Below, piece after piece: positions 17,528-27,469 of a DNA stretch of 64,000 nt; the first letter of the stretch is position 1, and every line of letters starts with the position of its first letter. Below the pieces are notes generated by a model. The model was not told where the DNA came from. It searched no databases and saw only the letters and a program-made list of their open reading frames with translations. The translations under genes and the position numbers were made by a program. The stretch comes from Akkermansia muciniphila. GTDB lineage: Bacteria; Verrucomicrobiota; Verrucomicrobiia; Verrucomicrobiales; Akkermansiaceae. The stretch is from positions 1-64,000 of the forward strand of contig NZ_PJKB01000002.1 of assembly GCF_002884975.1 (NCBI RefSeq), in the 5' to 3' direction.

Positions 17528-18820
17528 TTAGTTGCCGTACGGCTTGTTGACGCGGCTGAATTGCTTCAGGCGCAGGCCGTTCAGGTGGATGAAGCCTTCC
17601 GCGTCGTCCTGGTTGTACAGCTCCTCGTGGCCGCCTTCCATCGTGGCGATCTCTTCGGAATACAGGGACTGGGGGGAACGGCGTCCGGCGTACATGACGT
17701 TGCCCTTGTAAAGTTTCAGGCGCACTTCCCCGTTGACGGTTTCCTGGGACTTGGTCACCAGGGCCTGGATGGCTTCACGTTCCGGAGCAAACCAGAAACC
17801 ATTGTAAACCAGCGTGGCGTATTCCGGGATGAGGGAATCGCGCACCTTCTGCACTTCACGGTCAATCGTGATCGTTTCAATGTCGCGGTGGGCCGCCAGC
17901 AGGATGGTGCCGCCGGGGGTTTCATAAATGCCGCGGCTCTTCATGCCCACGAAGCGGTTTTCCACAATGTCCACGCGGCCGATGCCGTGCTTGCCGCCCA
18001 GGGCGTTCAGCACATACATGACGCCCAGCGGGCTGAGCAGGGTGTAGCCGCCGCGTTCTCCCTGCGGGGTGACGTCCAGTTCTTTCAGCAGGGCGGCCAG
18101 GCCGTCGTACTGAATGCCGACCACATCGCCCTTTTCATACAGGAGCTGGATGTATTCAGCCTGGTCCGGGGCGTCTTCCGGAGAAACGGAAAGCTTGTAC
18201 ATTTCACGGTCCGCGGGGGTGGTGCCGTCATACCAGGTATCTTCCAGCATCCCGGCTTCAAAGGAGATGTGGAGCAGGTTGCGGTCCATGGAATAAGGCT
18301 TCTTCAGGGACTGGCGGATCGGGATGCCGTGGGATTCCGCATAGGCGATCATTTCCGTACGGCCCGGGAACTGCTGGCGGAATTCAGGGTCGCGCCACGG
18401 GGCGATGACCTTGATGTTAGGGGCCAGCGCATTCACGGCCAGCTCAAAGCGCACCTGGTCATTCCCCTTGCCTGTAGCGCCGTGGGCGATGGCGTCCGCT
18501 CCTTCACGGATGGCCAGGTCCACCATGTCCTTGGAAATGCAGGGACGGGCGATGGAAGTGCCCAGCAGGTAGCGGCCTTCATACAGGGCATTGGCCTGCA
18601 TCATGGGGAAGATGTAGTTGGTGGCGAAGTCTTCCTTGAGGTCGCCGATGAAGCACTTGGAGGCTCCCGTAGCCAGGGCTTTGGCTTCCAGGCCATCCAG
18701 TTCTTCCGCCTGGCCTACGTCTGCGCAGTAGGCGATGATTTCGGCATTGTACTTTTCCTTGAGCCACTTCAGAAGAACGGAAGTGTCAAGGCCGCCAGAG
18801 TATGCAACTACGATTTTCAT
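17528..18820 (-). CDS. argG: Argininosuccinate synthase
   Basis: The 430-residue enzyme joins citrulline and aspartate with ATP in arginine synthesis. The PP-loop ATP-binding motif AYSGGLDTS is at residues 5-13. Further signatures include [13 protein letters not shown] near residue 115 and the citrulline/aspartate-binding region RNLLHIS. I chose ATG 18820 because it places [10 protein letters not shown] directly at the N-terminus, rather than a TTG at 18829. No other arg gene adjoins it, so it is regulated alone; no ARG-box-like repeat was identified. Confidence 0.97.
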   Translation of the reverse strand: MKIVVAYSGGLDTSVLLKWLKEKYNAEIIAYCADVGQAEELDGLEAKALATGASKCFIGDLKEDFATNYIFPMMQANALYEGRYLLGTSIARPCISKDMVDLAIREGADAIAHGATGKGNDQVRFELAVNALAPNIKVIAPWRDPEFRQQFPGRTEMIAYAESHGIPIRQSLKKPYSMDRNLLHISFEAGMLEDTWYDGTTPADREMYKLSVSPEDAPDQAEYIQLLYEKGDVVGIQYDGLAALLKELDVTPQGERGGYTLLSPLGVMYVLNALGGKHGIGRVDIVENRFVGMKSRGIYETPGGTILLAAHRDIETITIDREVQKVRDSLIPEYATLVYNGFWFAPEREAIQALVTKSQETVNGEVRLKLYKGNVMYAGRRSPQSLYSEEIATMEGGHEELYNQDDAEGFIHLNGLRLKQFSRVNKPYGN

Positions 18821-19379
18821 GTGCGTCAATGATTAGTGTGCGGCGGCATGATGCCCCATTCCCCCCCCGGAGGAAAGGACAAAATCATGTTTCGCCGCAG
18901 GCTTTTCACGGAGCCTGCCGCCCCCTTCCCATTTCATGTGTTTCCCGCCGTTTCCGGGTTCAAATTCCCCATGGAAGGCAGTAGCGCTTTTTGCGCGCCC
19001 TTAACCATATCTGCAGGTCCGCCCAAATACGCGCCATCCTCCAGAGCGGAGTACGCCTGGTGTCCTTACCCTTTGCGGTGTGCGCCTGTTTTCCCGTCAA
19101 TGGGATTTCTGTTTTATGCAGATTTCCGGCAGGGAGGCTTTCGTCCGGCAGGAGAAGGAATAATTAGGAAGAGTTAAATAAATGGCCTTCCCCCTTTCCT
19201 CCGGTAATGCCCCTGCCGCTTCTTCCGGCTGCCCTGTTGGCGGAAGAAACAGGCGTTCAATCTGATGTGCGGAAGCCGCTGAAAAGGCCGGATGACATTG
19301 AAAACGGCTTGAATTTGATGAAATTGAAAAAAAGCGCTTGATTTTTCATCGCCGGGCCTCTACTTATTCCGCCGAACTT
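18821..19379. other. Intergenic region with a leader-like hairpin before rpsN
   Basis: No gene is supported here. The stretch separates divergent argG and rpsN and must hold both promoters. A hairpin with 8-bp arms at 19220-19227 and 19241-19248 overlaps an alternative pairing of 19232-19237 with 19248-19253, giving two mutually exclusive folds some 130 bases before rpsN. A run of eight C lies near 18860. Confidence 0.5.
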
Positions 19380-19649
19380 ATGGCTAAGAAGAGCTGGATC
19401 GCAAGAGACAAGAAAAAGGCTGACACCGTCAAGCGCTACGCAGAACTGCGTGAGCAATTGAAGGCTGAGAAGGATTATATCGGTTTAACCATGCTGCCCC
19501 GCAATGCAAGCCCGACCCGTACGGTCAACCGCTGCCTTGTTTCCGGCCGCCGCCGCGCGTTTATCCGCCGTTTCAAGCTTTCCCGTATTTCCTTCCGCGA
19601 ACTGGCCAACGCCGGCATGATCCCCGGTGTGACCAAGTCCAGCTGGTAA
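19380..19649 (+). CDS. rpsN: 30S ribosomal protein S14
   Basis: The 89-residue product is basic and ends in the conserved S14 signature: [20 protein letters not shown], then [18 protein letters not shown]. It has the longer, zinc-free form, since no CxxC pairs are present. The start is ATG 19380 (MAKKSW), inside a longer frame that opens at 19338. No Shine-Dalgarno is evident. It stands outside the spc operon, as a single gene with its own terminator. Confidence 0.97.
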   Translation: MAKKSWIARDKKKADTVKRYAELREQLKAEKDYIGLTMLPRNASPTRTVNRCLVSGRRRAFIRRFKLSRISFRELANAGMIPGVTKSSW

Positions 19650-19683
19650 GGCGGGGAAAGGTTGCAGCCTTATAAAGATTTTG

Positions 19684-19717
19684 ACGCTAGGCTGATTTTT
19701 ATTTAGCCTAGCGTTTT
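19684..19717 (+). terminator. rpsN terminator abutting the next start codon
   Basis: Perfect 10-bp arms (19684-19693 and 19705-19714), an 11-base AT loop and a TTTT end at 19717. The next gene's ATG is at 19721, so the hairpin occupies the place where a ribosome binding site would be. Confidence 0.87.
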
Positions 19718-19720
19718 ACT

Positions 19721-19981
19721 ATGCCCATATACGAGTATATTTCCGAACACCCCGACGACCCCGCGCAGTCCTGCCCGGTGTGCCGCCGCGGTTTTGAATT
19801 GCGGCGCCCCGTGGACCGTGAGCCGCTTGAAAAATGCCTGGTGTGCAAGCACCCGGTACGCAAGGTGATCAGCCGGGTCAATGTGCCGGAGGTCACCAAG
19901 CCCCTCTCCGTTTCAGACGCCAAGGCAGCAGGATTCACCGTGCTGGAACGCCGGGACAAGGGCGTTTATGAAAAACTGTAA
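19721..19981 (+). CDS. FmdB-family zinc-ribbon protein
   Basis: The 86-residue protein begins MPIYEYI, as FmdB-type regulatory/zinc-ribbon proteins do, and holds two CxxC pairs (CPVC near residue 18, CLVC near residue 40) expected to bind one zinc. FmdB-like proteins are small and poorly characterised; some are proposed regulators. The C-terminal half (residues 48-86) is charged and ends KGVYEKL. The start codon is immediately after the rpsN terminator, leaving no room for a Shine-Dalgarno on an unfolded transcript. Confidence 0.85.
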   Translation: MPIYEYISEHPDDPAQSCPVCRRGFELRRPVDREPLEKCLVCKHPVRKVISRVNVPEVTKPLSVSDAKAAGFTVLERRDKGVYEKL

Positions 19982-19988
19982 CCCAAAA

Positions 19989-20014
19989 GCCGGGAAATAT
20001 CCCGGCGCCTTTTT
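19989..20014 (+). terminator. Probable terminator after the FmdB-like gene
   Basis: Seven-bp arms (19989-19995 and 20000-20006) with a 4-base loop are followed after three bases by five T. It lies between the FmdB-like gene and the CorC-like gene, whose ATG is 19 bases further on. Confidence 0.55.
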
Positions 20015-20032
20015 CCGTATACTACTAACAGA

Positions 20033-21442
20033 ATGAATGATCCGGACCCTCTGAGTATTCTTGCGGCCTTCGGGGCCGCTGAAGCGCCTGACGCTGTTCC
20101 GGCGCTGGGCGGGATGACGCTGGCGGTTGCCGGCCTGATCCTTTTTTTATTACTGAATGCGTTTTTTGTGGCGAGCGAGTTCGCCCTGATGAAGGTACGG
20201 GGAAGCCAGTTGAAGGCTGGGGAAGGCGTTCCCGCACGGACCCGGAGGAAGCTGGCTCTGGCCCGGAAGACGGTCAAGCATGTTGACCTGTATCTGGCGG
20301 CTTGCCAGGTGGGCATTACCCTTTCCTCCCTGGCGCTGGGATTTCTGGGCACGTTTTTCGTGGTTGAACTGACGGCCCCTTTCCTGCTTTCCGTGGGGCT
20401 GGGCGGCTCTGCTTCCGTTTACGGCATTGCGCTGGCCGTTACGTTTATTTTCTTTGCCTGCTGCCAGGTCGTTTTTGGGGAATTCATTCCCAAGGCCATG
20501 GCGGTACGCCATCCGGACAAGGCCGCCCTGGCGACGGTCCCCCTGCTGCGTTTCTTTTACACGGCATTCAAATATACGGGCATCCTGGGCCTGACGGGGG
20601 GAATAGCCAGGTTTGTGCTGAAATACCTGCTGGGCATTGATCCCCGCTCCACCGCCTGCACGGTTCACAGTACGGATGAACTGATGTATCTGGTGGAGGA
20701 GAGCGAACGCTCCCGGGAACTGACCAGGCAGGAGGCGGAAATTTCCAGGAACGCACTTGAACTGAATGATATGTGCGTCAAGGACGTGATGACCCCCCGC
20801 TCTGAAGTGGACGTAATGGATCTGACGGCTCCCTTTGAGGAGAACTGGGAGCTTGCCCGGAAGTCCCGCCACACCCGTTTTCCCCTGGTGGAGGGAGACC
20901 ATCTGGATGAGGTGAAGGGATGGGTTCATGTGAAGGATTTGCTCAAGCTGGTGGGCCAGGATAATCCGGACCTGATGAGCGTGCGGCGCGAGTTGCGCGT
21001 GGTGCCGGATACGATGCCCCTGGACAGCCTCCTGACCTTTTTCCTGAAGGAACATTCCCATTTTGCCCTGGTAGTGGATGAATTCGGAGATTCCATCGGC
21101 CTGGTGTTTCTGGACGATGTGCTGGAACAGATCGTGGGGGACGACATTCAGGACGAGTTTGACCAGGAGGAAATGCGTGAATTCGTCAAGACCGGCAAGG
21201 ACACGTATGCCGTGAACGGCGCCATTACCCTGTTTGACCTGGCGGACTATCTGCCGGAAATGGATTTGGATTGTCCAGGCGTCACTACGCTGGGCGGTTA
21301 CGTGATCAGCCGGCTGGGTTACATTCCGGAAGAGGGGGAAGAGCTGGCCATTGGCCGTTACCGGGCTGTGGTGACAGGGTCCGACGGCAGAAGAATCACG
21401 CAGATCCTGTTGACCCGGCTTCCGGAGGAAGAGGAGGAATAA
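20033..21442 (+). CDS. CNNM/CBS-domain protein of the CorC/HlyC family
   Basis: The 469-residue inner-membrane protein has a short N-terminal extension, then a CNNM (DUF21) transmembrane domain over about residues 25-210 with four hydrophobic segments. A cytosolic CBS pair follows (about 230-350; first CBS opens [12 protein letters not shown]). The C-terminal CorC_HlyC domain runs from about 370 to 460. Relatives act in magnesium or cobalt efflux, though many were first named haemolysins. It is the first gene of a tight run with rnhB (4-base gap) and the YraN-family gene. Confidence 0.92.
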   Translation: MNDPDPLSILAAFGAAEAPDAVPALGGMTLAVAGLILFLLLNAFFVASEFALMKVRGSQLKAGEGVPARTRRKLALARKTVKHVDLYLAACQVGITLSSLALGFLGTFFVVELTAPFLLSVGLGGSASVYGIALAVTFIFFACCQVVFGEFIPKAMAVRHPDKAALATVPLLRFFYTAFKYTGILGLTGGIARFVLKYLLGIDPRSTACTVHSTDELMYLVEESERSRELTRQEAEISRNALELNDMCVKDVMTPRSEVDVMDLTAPFEENWELARKSRHTRFPLVEGDHLDEVKGWVHVKDLLKLVGQDNPDLMSVRRELRVVPDTMPLDSLLTFFLKEHSHFALVVDEFGDSIGLVFLDDVLEQIVGDDIQDEFDQEEMREFVKTGKDTYAVNGAITLFDLADYLPEMDLDCPGVTTLGGYVISRLGYIPEEGEELAIGRYRAVVTGSDGRRITQILLTRLPEEEEE

Positions 21443-21446
21443 CCCC

Positions 21447-22085
21447 ATGGCGGAAAAGTCACATCCGGACCTGAGCTTTGAGGCGGAGGCGCGTTCCTCC
21501 GGTTTTCTTTATGTGGCCGGGGTGGATGAAGCCGGCCGCGGTCCGCTGGCCGGGCCCGTGGTGGCCGGAGCGGTTATTCTTCCGGAATTGCCGGAAGAAT
21601 TGGCGGGCCTGAATGATTCCAAGCAGCTGACTGCGGCAAAGAGGGAACGCCTGTTCCTGGCCCTGCTGGAGTGCGGCCAGGCGGTGTGTTCCGTGGGGAT
21701 GGCTTCCGTGGAGGAAATAGACCGGCTCAATATCCTGAGAGCCACCCATCTGGCCATGGCGCGCGCCGTGGAAGGACTGCCCATGCGGGCGGATTTCTGC
21801 CTGGTGGACGGTCTGCCCGTCAAGGGGTTGCCCGTTCCGCACCGCGCCATCGTGAAGGGGGACGGGCGGAGCCTGTCCATTGCCGCCGCCAGCGTTCTGG
21901 CCAAGGTAACGAGGGACCGCATGATGACGGAGGCGGACGCCTCCTACCCGCAGTACGGTTTTGCAAAGCACAAGGGATATGGCACGAAAGCCCACATGGA
22001 AGCCCTGCGGAGGCATGGGCCTTGCCCGCTCCATCGCCGCTCGTTTGCGCCGGTTTCACAAATGGAACTGTCCATCCCTGAATAG
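21447..22085 (+). CDS. rnhB: Ribonuclease HII
   Basis: The 212-residue enzyme removes ribonucleotides and RNA from RNA-DNA hybrids. The family motif [19 protein letters not shown] supplies acidic metal ligands D27 and E28; LVDGLPV gives the third acidic residue and [12 protein letters not shown] the fourth. Length is typical. It starts 4 bases after the CorC-like gene and overlaps the 5' end of the YraN-family gene, so the three are probably one transcript. Confidence 0.97.
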   Translation: MAEKSHPDLSFEAEARSSGFLYVAGVDEAGRGPLAGPVVAGAVILPELPEELAGLNDSKQLTAAKRERLFLALLECGQAVCSVGMASVEEIDRLNILRATHLAMARAVEGLPMRADFCLVDGLPVKGLPVPHRAIVKGDGRSLSIAAASVLAKVTRDRMMTEADASYPQYGFAKHKGYGTKAHMEALRRHGPCPLHRRSFAPVSQMELSIPE

Positions 22086-22470
22086 GGAGGAGCGGAATAC
22101 GGAGTGGCTGGGAAGGTACGGGGAACTGGCTGCGGCCTCCTTCCTGCGTGCGGAGGGCTGTTCCGTGTTAAGGAGAAACTGGCGTCCCGTCAGGGGCGGG
22201 GAACTGGACATGGTGTGCCGGGACGGGGACTGCCTCGTCTTTGTGGAAGTGAAAACCCGTACCGGGAATGGGCATGGAGGCGCAAGGCGCGCCGTGAATG
22301 CCCGGAAAAGGGCGCTGATACGCCAAGGGGCTGCGGAATGGCTGCGCCAGCTTCCGGACCGTGTCCTCTTCCGGTATGATATTGTGGAAATCCTGTACCG
22401 GGAGGGTTGTCCGCCGGAATGCAGGCGCATCCGCGGAGCGTTCGGGGAAAAGGATTTGCCTTCTTCATGA
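22015..22470 (+). CDS. UPF0102/YraN-family putative endonuclease
   Basis: About 151 residues. The core [16 protein letters not shown], then [12 protein letters not shown] and [10 protein letters not shown], matches the YraN family, whose fold resembles Holliday-junction resolvases and restriction endonucleases. The D and ExK residues of the PD-(D/E)xK pattern are present. The start is uncertain: ATG 22015 lies within rnhB, and the conserved core begins only near 22100, after a GGGAGG at 22085-22090 with no obvious ATG in range. The stop at 22470 overlaps the convergent copper ATPase by six bases. Confidence 0.85.
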   Translation: MGLARSIAARLRRFHKWNCPSLNREERNTEWLGRYGELAAASFLRAEGCSVLRRNWRPVRGGELDMVCRDGDCLVFVEVKTRTGNGHGGARRAVNARKRALIRQGAAEWLRQLPDRVLFRYDIVEILYREGCPPECRRIRGAFGEKDLPSS

Positions 22471-24849
22471 AAAGCGCCGCAGGCGCAGGGCGTTCAGGAT
22501 GACGGAAACGGAGCTCAGGCACATGGCCGCCGCGGCAATCACGGGGGAAAGCAGGATTCCCCAGAAGGGATACAGGATGCCGGCGGCAATGGGGATGCCC
22601 AGGGCATTGTAAACGAAGGCGAAGCCCAGGTTGGATTTCATATTCTTCACGGTGGCGGTGGAGAGGGTGAATGCCTTGGAGATGACCAGCAGGTTCCCCT
22701 TCACCAGCGTGACGCCGCAGCTCTGCATGGCTACATCCGATCCCGTTCCCATGGCGATGCCCACGTCCGCTTCCGCCAGTGCGGGGGCGTCATTCACGCC
22801 ATCCCCCGCCATGGCGACCACGGTATTCCCGTTTTTCAGGGAAGCAATGAGCGCCTGCTTGTCCGCCGGGGTCATCCCTCCGTGGAATTCGGAAATGCCC
22901 AGGTCCCTGGCCACGGCTTCCACCGTTGCCGGAGCGTCCCCGGAAGCGATGATGATGCGGATGCCCTGCGCGGTCAGGTCCGCCAGAGCCTGGCGCGTGT
23001 TTTCCCGGATTTTATCCGCCAGGGAAAAGGCTCCCGCCGCATGGCCGTCCACCGCGGCAAAGACGGTGACGCGGCCCTGTCTCCGCTGTTCCTCCACCCA
23101 TGGCGCCAGCGGGGAAACATCCACGCCCTGCTTCTGCATCATATCCGCCGTGCCCACGCATACCTTGCTGCCCTGGAAGGTCCCGGCCACGCCGCCCCCC
23201 GGGAAGGACTGGAAATCCTCAACGGGTGACAGGGTGATCTTTTCCTCCCCGGCTTTCCGGATGAAGGCGCGGGCGATGGGGTGTTCGCTCCTCTGTTCCA
23301 GGGAGGCGCACCGGGCCAGCAGCGCATCCATATTCACGTTGTTTGCCGTGGTGATATTGACCAGGGAGGGCTTCCCTTCCGTAAGGGTTCCGGTCTTGTC
23401 CATCACCAGGACATTTACCTTGTGCATGGTTTCCAGGGAGGCGGCGTCCCGGAACAGGATGCCGAGGGTGGCCGCCTTTCCGGAAGCCACCATCATGGAC
23501 ATGGGCGTGGCAAGGCCAAGAGCGCAGGGGCATGCCACGATCAGGACTGCGACGGCATTCACCAGGCCGTGCGTCCAGCCCGGATGGGGCCCCCAGAAGC
23601 CCCACGCGAAAAACGTCAGGACGGCGACGAGCACCACGGCAAGGACGAAATACCCCGCCACCTTGTCCGCCAGCCTCTGCATGGGGGCCTTGGTTCTTTG
23701 GGCCTGGGCCACCAGGTTCACGATGCGCGCCAGGACGGTGTTATTACCCACCTCCTGCGCCGTCATGGTGAAGGTGCCCGTGGTGTTCAGCGTGGCGCCG
23801 ATCAGCTTGTCCCCCGGAACATGGGAGACGGGAATGGGTTCCCCCGTCAGCATGGATTCATCCACGTCGCTCCCGCCGTCTTTCAGGATGCCGTCCACGG
23901 GAATCTTTTCTCCCGGTTTCACCCTCAGCACGTCGCCGGGCTGCACGTCCTTCAGGGGGATATCGCTTTCCATGCCGTTGGGCACGACCAGGTGGGCGGT
24001 GGAAGGAGCCAGATTCATCAGGGCCCGGATGGCTTCCGCCGTGCGGGACCTGGCTTTCAGTTCCAGAACCTGCCCCAGCAGGCTGAGGGAAATGATGATG
24101 GCAGCCGCCTCATAATAAACGGGCACGTGCCCGTCATGGATAAAGACGGACGGGAACCAGCCGGGCACGATGGTGGCCGCCAGGCTGTATAGAAAGGCGA
24201 TGGAAGTTCCGGCGCCGATCAGCGTCCACATGTTTGGATTGCGGGTCTTGACGGATTCCCATCCGCGGGCCAGGAGCGGTGCTCCGGCCCACAGGATCAC
24301 GGGAACGGCCAGGAGCAGTTCCACCCAGTTCTGAACGCCGGGGTTCATCCATGCGGCAAGATGGCCGCTCATGGAAATGATGAAGATCAGAATGACGAAA
24401 GGCAGGGAGAAATAAAAGCGCTTGCGGAAGTCATCCAGCTCTGCGTGGTCCGGGACGGTAGCGGAGGGAAGCAGGGGTTCAAGCGTCATCCCGCAGATGG
24501 GGCAGGCGCCGGGATGGTCCTGCCGGATTTGAGGGTGCATGGGGCAGGTGTACACGGCGCCGGGGGAGTCCGGCGCCGGCGGCAGGGAGGAATGGACCAT
24601 GTCTCCGTGATGGTGCATGGGCATGTCCATGCCCTCCATCTTCATGCCGTGTCCGGAGTCCGGAGGATGGGAGAGGATTTCTTCCGGGGTCTGCGTGAAC
24701 TTGTCCCGGCAGGCGCGGCTGCAGAAAAAATAGGTTTTTCCCTGATAGCCAGCCTTCCAGGGAGTATCTTCCCGGACTTCTCCTCCGCAGACGGGATCCG
24801 TATGAGAGGAAACGCCGTGGCGGTCCCGTGGGCTGTTGGTCATGTCCAT
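22465..24849 (-). CDS. copA: Copper/heavy-metal P1B-type ATPase with YHS and metal-binding domains
   Basis: About 794 residues. The N-terminus has a YHS domain (DPVCGGEV, later [11 protein letters not shown]), a Met/His-rich linker, and a short heavy-metal-binding segment ([17 protein letters not shown]) in place of the usual HMA repeat. The P-type core follows: TGE in [11 protein letters not shown], the ion-path CPC in ACPCALG, the phosphorylation site DKTGTLTEG, the HP of SEHPIARAF, and [11 protein letters not shown]. It pumps monovalent copper (possibly silver) out of the cytosol. Starts at 24849, 24843 or 24897 are all possible; none has a clear ribosome site. Confidence 0.93.
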   Translation of the reverse strand: MDMTNSPRDRHGVSSHTDPVCGGEVREDTPWKAGYQGKTYFFCSRACRDKFTQTPEEILSHPPDSGHGMKMEGMDMPMHHHGDMVHSSLPPAPDSPGAVYTCPMHPQIRQDHPGACPICGMTLEPLLPSATVPDHAELDDFRKRFYFSLPFVILIFIISMSGHLAAWMNPGVQNWVELLLAVPVILWAGAPLLARGWESVKTRNPNMWTLIGAGTSIAFLYSLAATIVPGWFPSVFIHDGHVPVYYEAAAIIISLSLLGQVLELKARSRTAEAIRALMNLAPSTAHLVVPNGMESDIPLKDVQPGDVLRVKPGEKIPVDGILKDGGSDVDESMLTGEPIPVSHVPGDKLIGATLNTTGTFTMTAQEVGNNTVLARIVNLVAQAQRTKAPMQRLADKVAGYFVLAVVLVAVLTFFAWGFWGPHPGWTHGLVNAVAVLIVACPCALGLATPMSMMVASGKAATLGILFRDAASLETMHKVNVLVMDKTGTLTEGKPSLVNITTANNVNMDALLARCASLEQRSEHPIARAFIRKAGEEKITLSPVEDFQSFPGGGVAGTFQGSKVCVGTADMMQKQGVDVSPLAPWVEEQRRQGRVTVFAAVDGHAAGAFSLADKIRENTRQALADLTAQGIRIIIASGDAPATVEAVARDLGISEFHGGMTPADKQALIASLKNGNTVVAMAGDGVNDAPALAEADVGIAMGTGSDVAMQSCGVTLVKGNLLVISKAFTLSTATVKNMKSNLGFAFVYNALGIPIAAGILYPFWGILLSPVIAAAAMCLSSVSVILNALRLRRFS

Positions 24850-24966
24850 ATGGAGAGTGAGACAATTCCCGGCCCATTGCCGTTCCGGGACAGCCATGAT
24901 TGGGAAAACCGGGAAAACGGCTGCAGGCCCTCATTTCTCCAAGAGGGTGCGGATAGCTCCCGCTAT

Positions 24967-24994
24967 ATTATATATAGTGCGGACGGAAAATCAG
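24967..24994 (-). promoter_or_regulatory. Possible promoter for the copper ATPase gene
   Basis: On the minus strand a TATAAT (24967-24972) lies 16 bases after CTGATT (24989-24994), which overlaps the trpC-like stop codon. The -10 is inside an AT palindrome at 24964-24978. Confidence 0.35.
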
Positions 24995-25776
24995 TCCGCC
25001 CGCAGCGCCAGGATGGCTTCCATGAAATCCTGGGGAATGTTCATGCGGGCCAGTTCTTCCTGGAGGATGACGCCGTTGACTCCGGCGTCCAGCATGCGGC
25101 GCGCGTCTTCCACGGTACGGATGCCTCCCGCCGCAAGCACGGTGACGGAGGCCGGAATTTCTTCAACCAGTTTTTCCGTAACGGCCGGATTGGCCTGGAG
25201 GGTGTGCGGGTCCGCGTTATTGATGCAGACGAATTCCGCTTCCAGGTCCATGACGGTTTCAAGCTCCTCCAGGGTGTGAACCTCCATCATTACGTCCAGC
25301 CCCAGCCCTGTAGCCATGCGGTACAGGGCCTCCAGGTCTTTTTCCGGCATGGCCGCGGCAACCAGGTTGACGGCATCTGCTCCGGCCACGATGGCCTGGC
25401 AGATCATGGCCGGATGAATAAACACGTCACGCGCCATAACGGGAACGGTGCTGATTCTGGAAATGGTGGAGACCATGTCCCAGGAACCGCCGTACACCTC
25501 CGGATCCACGGCAATGGAGATACCCTGCGCTCCGCCCTGGATAAACATGCCGTACTGGTGGCGGAGGTCCAGGTCCGCCTCATGGATGTTGAGGACGGGA
25601 TGGACCCTGGCGATCTCCGGGACGACGGAAAGACGGTTTTCCCCAAGGTCCACGGCGGTTCTGAATCCCGCATAATCGTTCCTCTGTATGGCGGAGGCCC
25701 GTAATTTCCCTTCCAGGGGAAGGATTTTTTTCAAGTCGGCGCGTTTGCGCTCCAGAATACTGTTTAAATAATCCAT
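24991..25776 (-). CDS. trpC: Indole-3-glycerol-phosphate synthase homologue with altered active site
   Basis: The 261-residue TIM-barrel protein aligns along its length with TrpC. E54, E165 and the Asn pair N186-N187 are kept. The lysine expected two residues after E54 (EIKRASPS in the family) is alanine here (EIARVHPV). The general-acid lysine in the family's RKDF is arginine (ARDVF, R116). The SESGI phosphate-site region reads AAGGI. Canonical TrpC chemistry is therefore doubtful, though the fold and GGS segment (residues 96-98) are intact. No other trp gene adjoins it. It starts 4 bases after the UDG-like gene and is probably co-transcribed. Confidence 0.8.
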   Translation of the reverse strand: MDYLNSILERKRADLKKILPLEGKLRASAIQRNDYAGFRTAVDLGENRLSVVPEIARVHPVLNIHEADLDLRHQYGMFIQGGAQGISIAVDPEVYGGSWDMVSTISRISTVPVMARDVFIHPAMICQAIVAGADAVNLVAAAMPEKDLEALYRMATGLGLDVMMEVHTLEELETVMDLEAEFVCINNADPHTLQANPAVTEKLVEEIPASVTVLAAGGIRTVEDARRMLDAGVNGVILQEELARMNIPQDFMEAILALRAD

Positions 25777-25779
25777 ATG

Positions 25780-26754
25780 TTACTTTTTGGGCAGGAAATA
25801 GGAACGTTGCTTTTCGGAAATGGGGAGGCCGGCCTGTTCCATGACGCACAGCATGTCCTCCCAGACCTTTCGCTTTTCTGAAATATCTTCCGTGCGGAGA
25901 AGGTAGCTGGGATTATAAGTAACGCGTACGGGCGTATCGAACGCCGTATGGAACGTCCCCCGCAGGGCGGAAAGCGGCGTTTCTCCGGATTGGAGGATGC
26001 CCCTGGCGGCGATGGCCCCCAGGGCTACCACCACTTTGGGCCGCACCAGCAGGATTTCCTCCCGGAGAATGGGGAGGGAAACCTCTATCTCACGGTCCGT
26101 GGGGGGACGGTTGTTGGTAAGCTGCCGGGGAAGGGCGGGGCGGTACTTGACCAGATGAGTCAGGTAAATATCGGAACGGGAAAGCCCCATGGCCTTCAGC
26201 ATGGCGTCCAGCTTTTCCCCGGAGGGGCCGGCCAGGGGAACCCCCTGCTTTTCTTCATACAGGCCGGGAGCGTCCGTCACCATCATGATGTCAGCCCTGG
26301 GGCTGCCGGAAGAAAAAACGGGCGTATCCCGCAGGGAGCCCATTTTCCGGAGCGGGGGCCAGTTAATGACCAGTTCACGGAGGGAGGCAAGTTTTTCCTC
26401 CTCGGTTTCTCCTTCCAGATCAAAGGAAATGTGGCGGGGAACGGCTGCTTCTTCCTCCGTTCCGCCCGGCTGCACTCCGCTGAGAATGGCCCGGAGCTCA
26501 TTGCCGAAGGAAACTTCATCCACGGAATCCAGCTGTGCCTGGTCCGGCATTTCCGGCTGCGGCTGTGATTCTCCGGTTCCGGGGAGGGAGGGAGGAGCGG
26601 AGGGGATTTCCCCCCGGGCAATCCTGCGGGCATCCATCACCCATTTTCTCAATACTGTTCTGGCTTCCTCCGTGACGGCAGCTTTCTCCACCCCCCGGGA
26701 TAACAGGGAGCGCAGATAATCCAGCGTGAGGTGTTGGGGCAGGCCGGGAGACAT
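25780..26754 (-). CDS. Family 4 uracil-DNA-glycosylase-like protein lacking Fe-S cysteines
   Basis: I chose ATG 26754 (324 residues), preceded by CCGGAG; an upstream frame to 27054 is probably non-coding. Residues 1-125 are a helical, Pro/Glu-rich region unlike known UDGs. Residues 130-310 resemble family 4 UDG: DAPGLYEEKQGVPLAGPSG at 161-179, LVKYRP at 201-206, a PKVVVALG strand and YNPSYLLR at 280-287. The four iron-sulfur cysteines of family 4 are absent (for example KYRP for KCRP), and the active-site His of HPAYLL is Asn. Glycosylase activity is uncertain. It overlaps nothing and leads into the trpC-like gene. Confidence 0.8.
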   Translation of the reverse strand: MSPGLPQHLTLDYLRSLLSRGVEKAAVTEEARTVLRKWVMDARRIARGEIPSAPPSLPGTGESQPQPEMPDQAQLDSVDEVSFGNELRAILSGVQPGGTEEEAAVPRHISFDLEGETEEEKLASLRELVINWPPLRKMGSLRDTPVFSSGSPRADIMMVTDAPGLYEEKQGVPLAGPSGEKLDAMLKAMGLSRSDIYLTHLVKYRPALPRQLTNNRPPTDREIEVSLPILREEILLVRPKVVVALGAIAARGILQSGETPLSALRGTFHTAFDTPVRVTYNPSYLLRTEDISEKRKVWEDMLCVMEQAGLPISEKQRSYFLPKK

Positions 26755-26925
26755 GTTCGCTCCGGATTGTAATCTATTTCCGTGGGGATGCAACAGCCCA
26801 TTAGGTGTACACCCACCTGACGGAGAGGGATGCGTGGCGTCATATGGAGAGCGGCGCGGAGAGGAAGAATAAGTGTAAAAAAGGAGGAAATGCTGTAAAA
26901 TACCAATCTCTTTTGTAACCCGCCA

Positions 26926-27044
26926 GGAGCGCCGCAGGCCTTTGTTGCAGTTGTAGGAGACGGAGTGTGAGCGAACGAATATGAAAAGAAAGCAGCCTTT
27001 GGCCGCGCTTCTGGTGCAGAAGCCGCGGAGGCCTGCGGCGCTCC
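26926..27044. repeat. Perfect 16-bp inverted repeat enclosing 87 bases
   Basis: Arms 26926-26941 and 27029-27044 are exact inverse complements (GGAGCGCCGCAGGCCT on the left). A second, imperfect hairpin (27003-27028) lies just inside the right arm. The enclosed bases show no frame of interest. Confidence 0.8.
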
Positions 27045-27469
27045 ATGGGCCCATTCCTCCGCTTCCTGTTGGCGGCTTGACCGCCGCAGAGTGTTCCCGG
27101 TTTCCATAACACTCTCTTTGCCAGTCTGTATTCTTTTTTTATCCGCAATGCTCCATTACGCTTTTCCCCAGTGGAACACTCCGGCATCCCTCCGGGTAAA
27201 AATTCCCTTTTCCCTCTCCCTTCTTTCTGCCTGCATGCCGTGATGTTGGAAGATTGGCGCGGCGGAACCACGGGAAGAGATATGGAAATCGCCGGAACCC
27301 TGAACGTTAAAGGGAAATTCGTTCAATGGGAGACGCAAGTTTTCTGCCGCTGACGGCTTCTCCATGACTGGGCTATTGAACTTTTTTAGGGAATCTTTTG
27401 AAGGATTGAGGTCGATTTTTATATGCATGGCGTTCATATTCAGTTATATATGTTAAAAATAAAAAAGTG

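Noticed and set aside
24964-24978. The AT palindrome before the copper ATPase as a CueR/CopY-type operator.
   Set aside because: It contains the -10 TATAAT but none of the known copper-regulator consensus sequences; left only as a promoter candidate.
27156-27437. A 93-codon minus-strand frame in the long gap.
   Set aside because: No ribosome site, no domain and low-complexity translation; not convincing as a gene.
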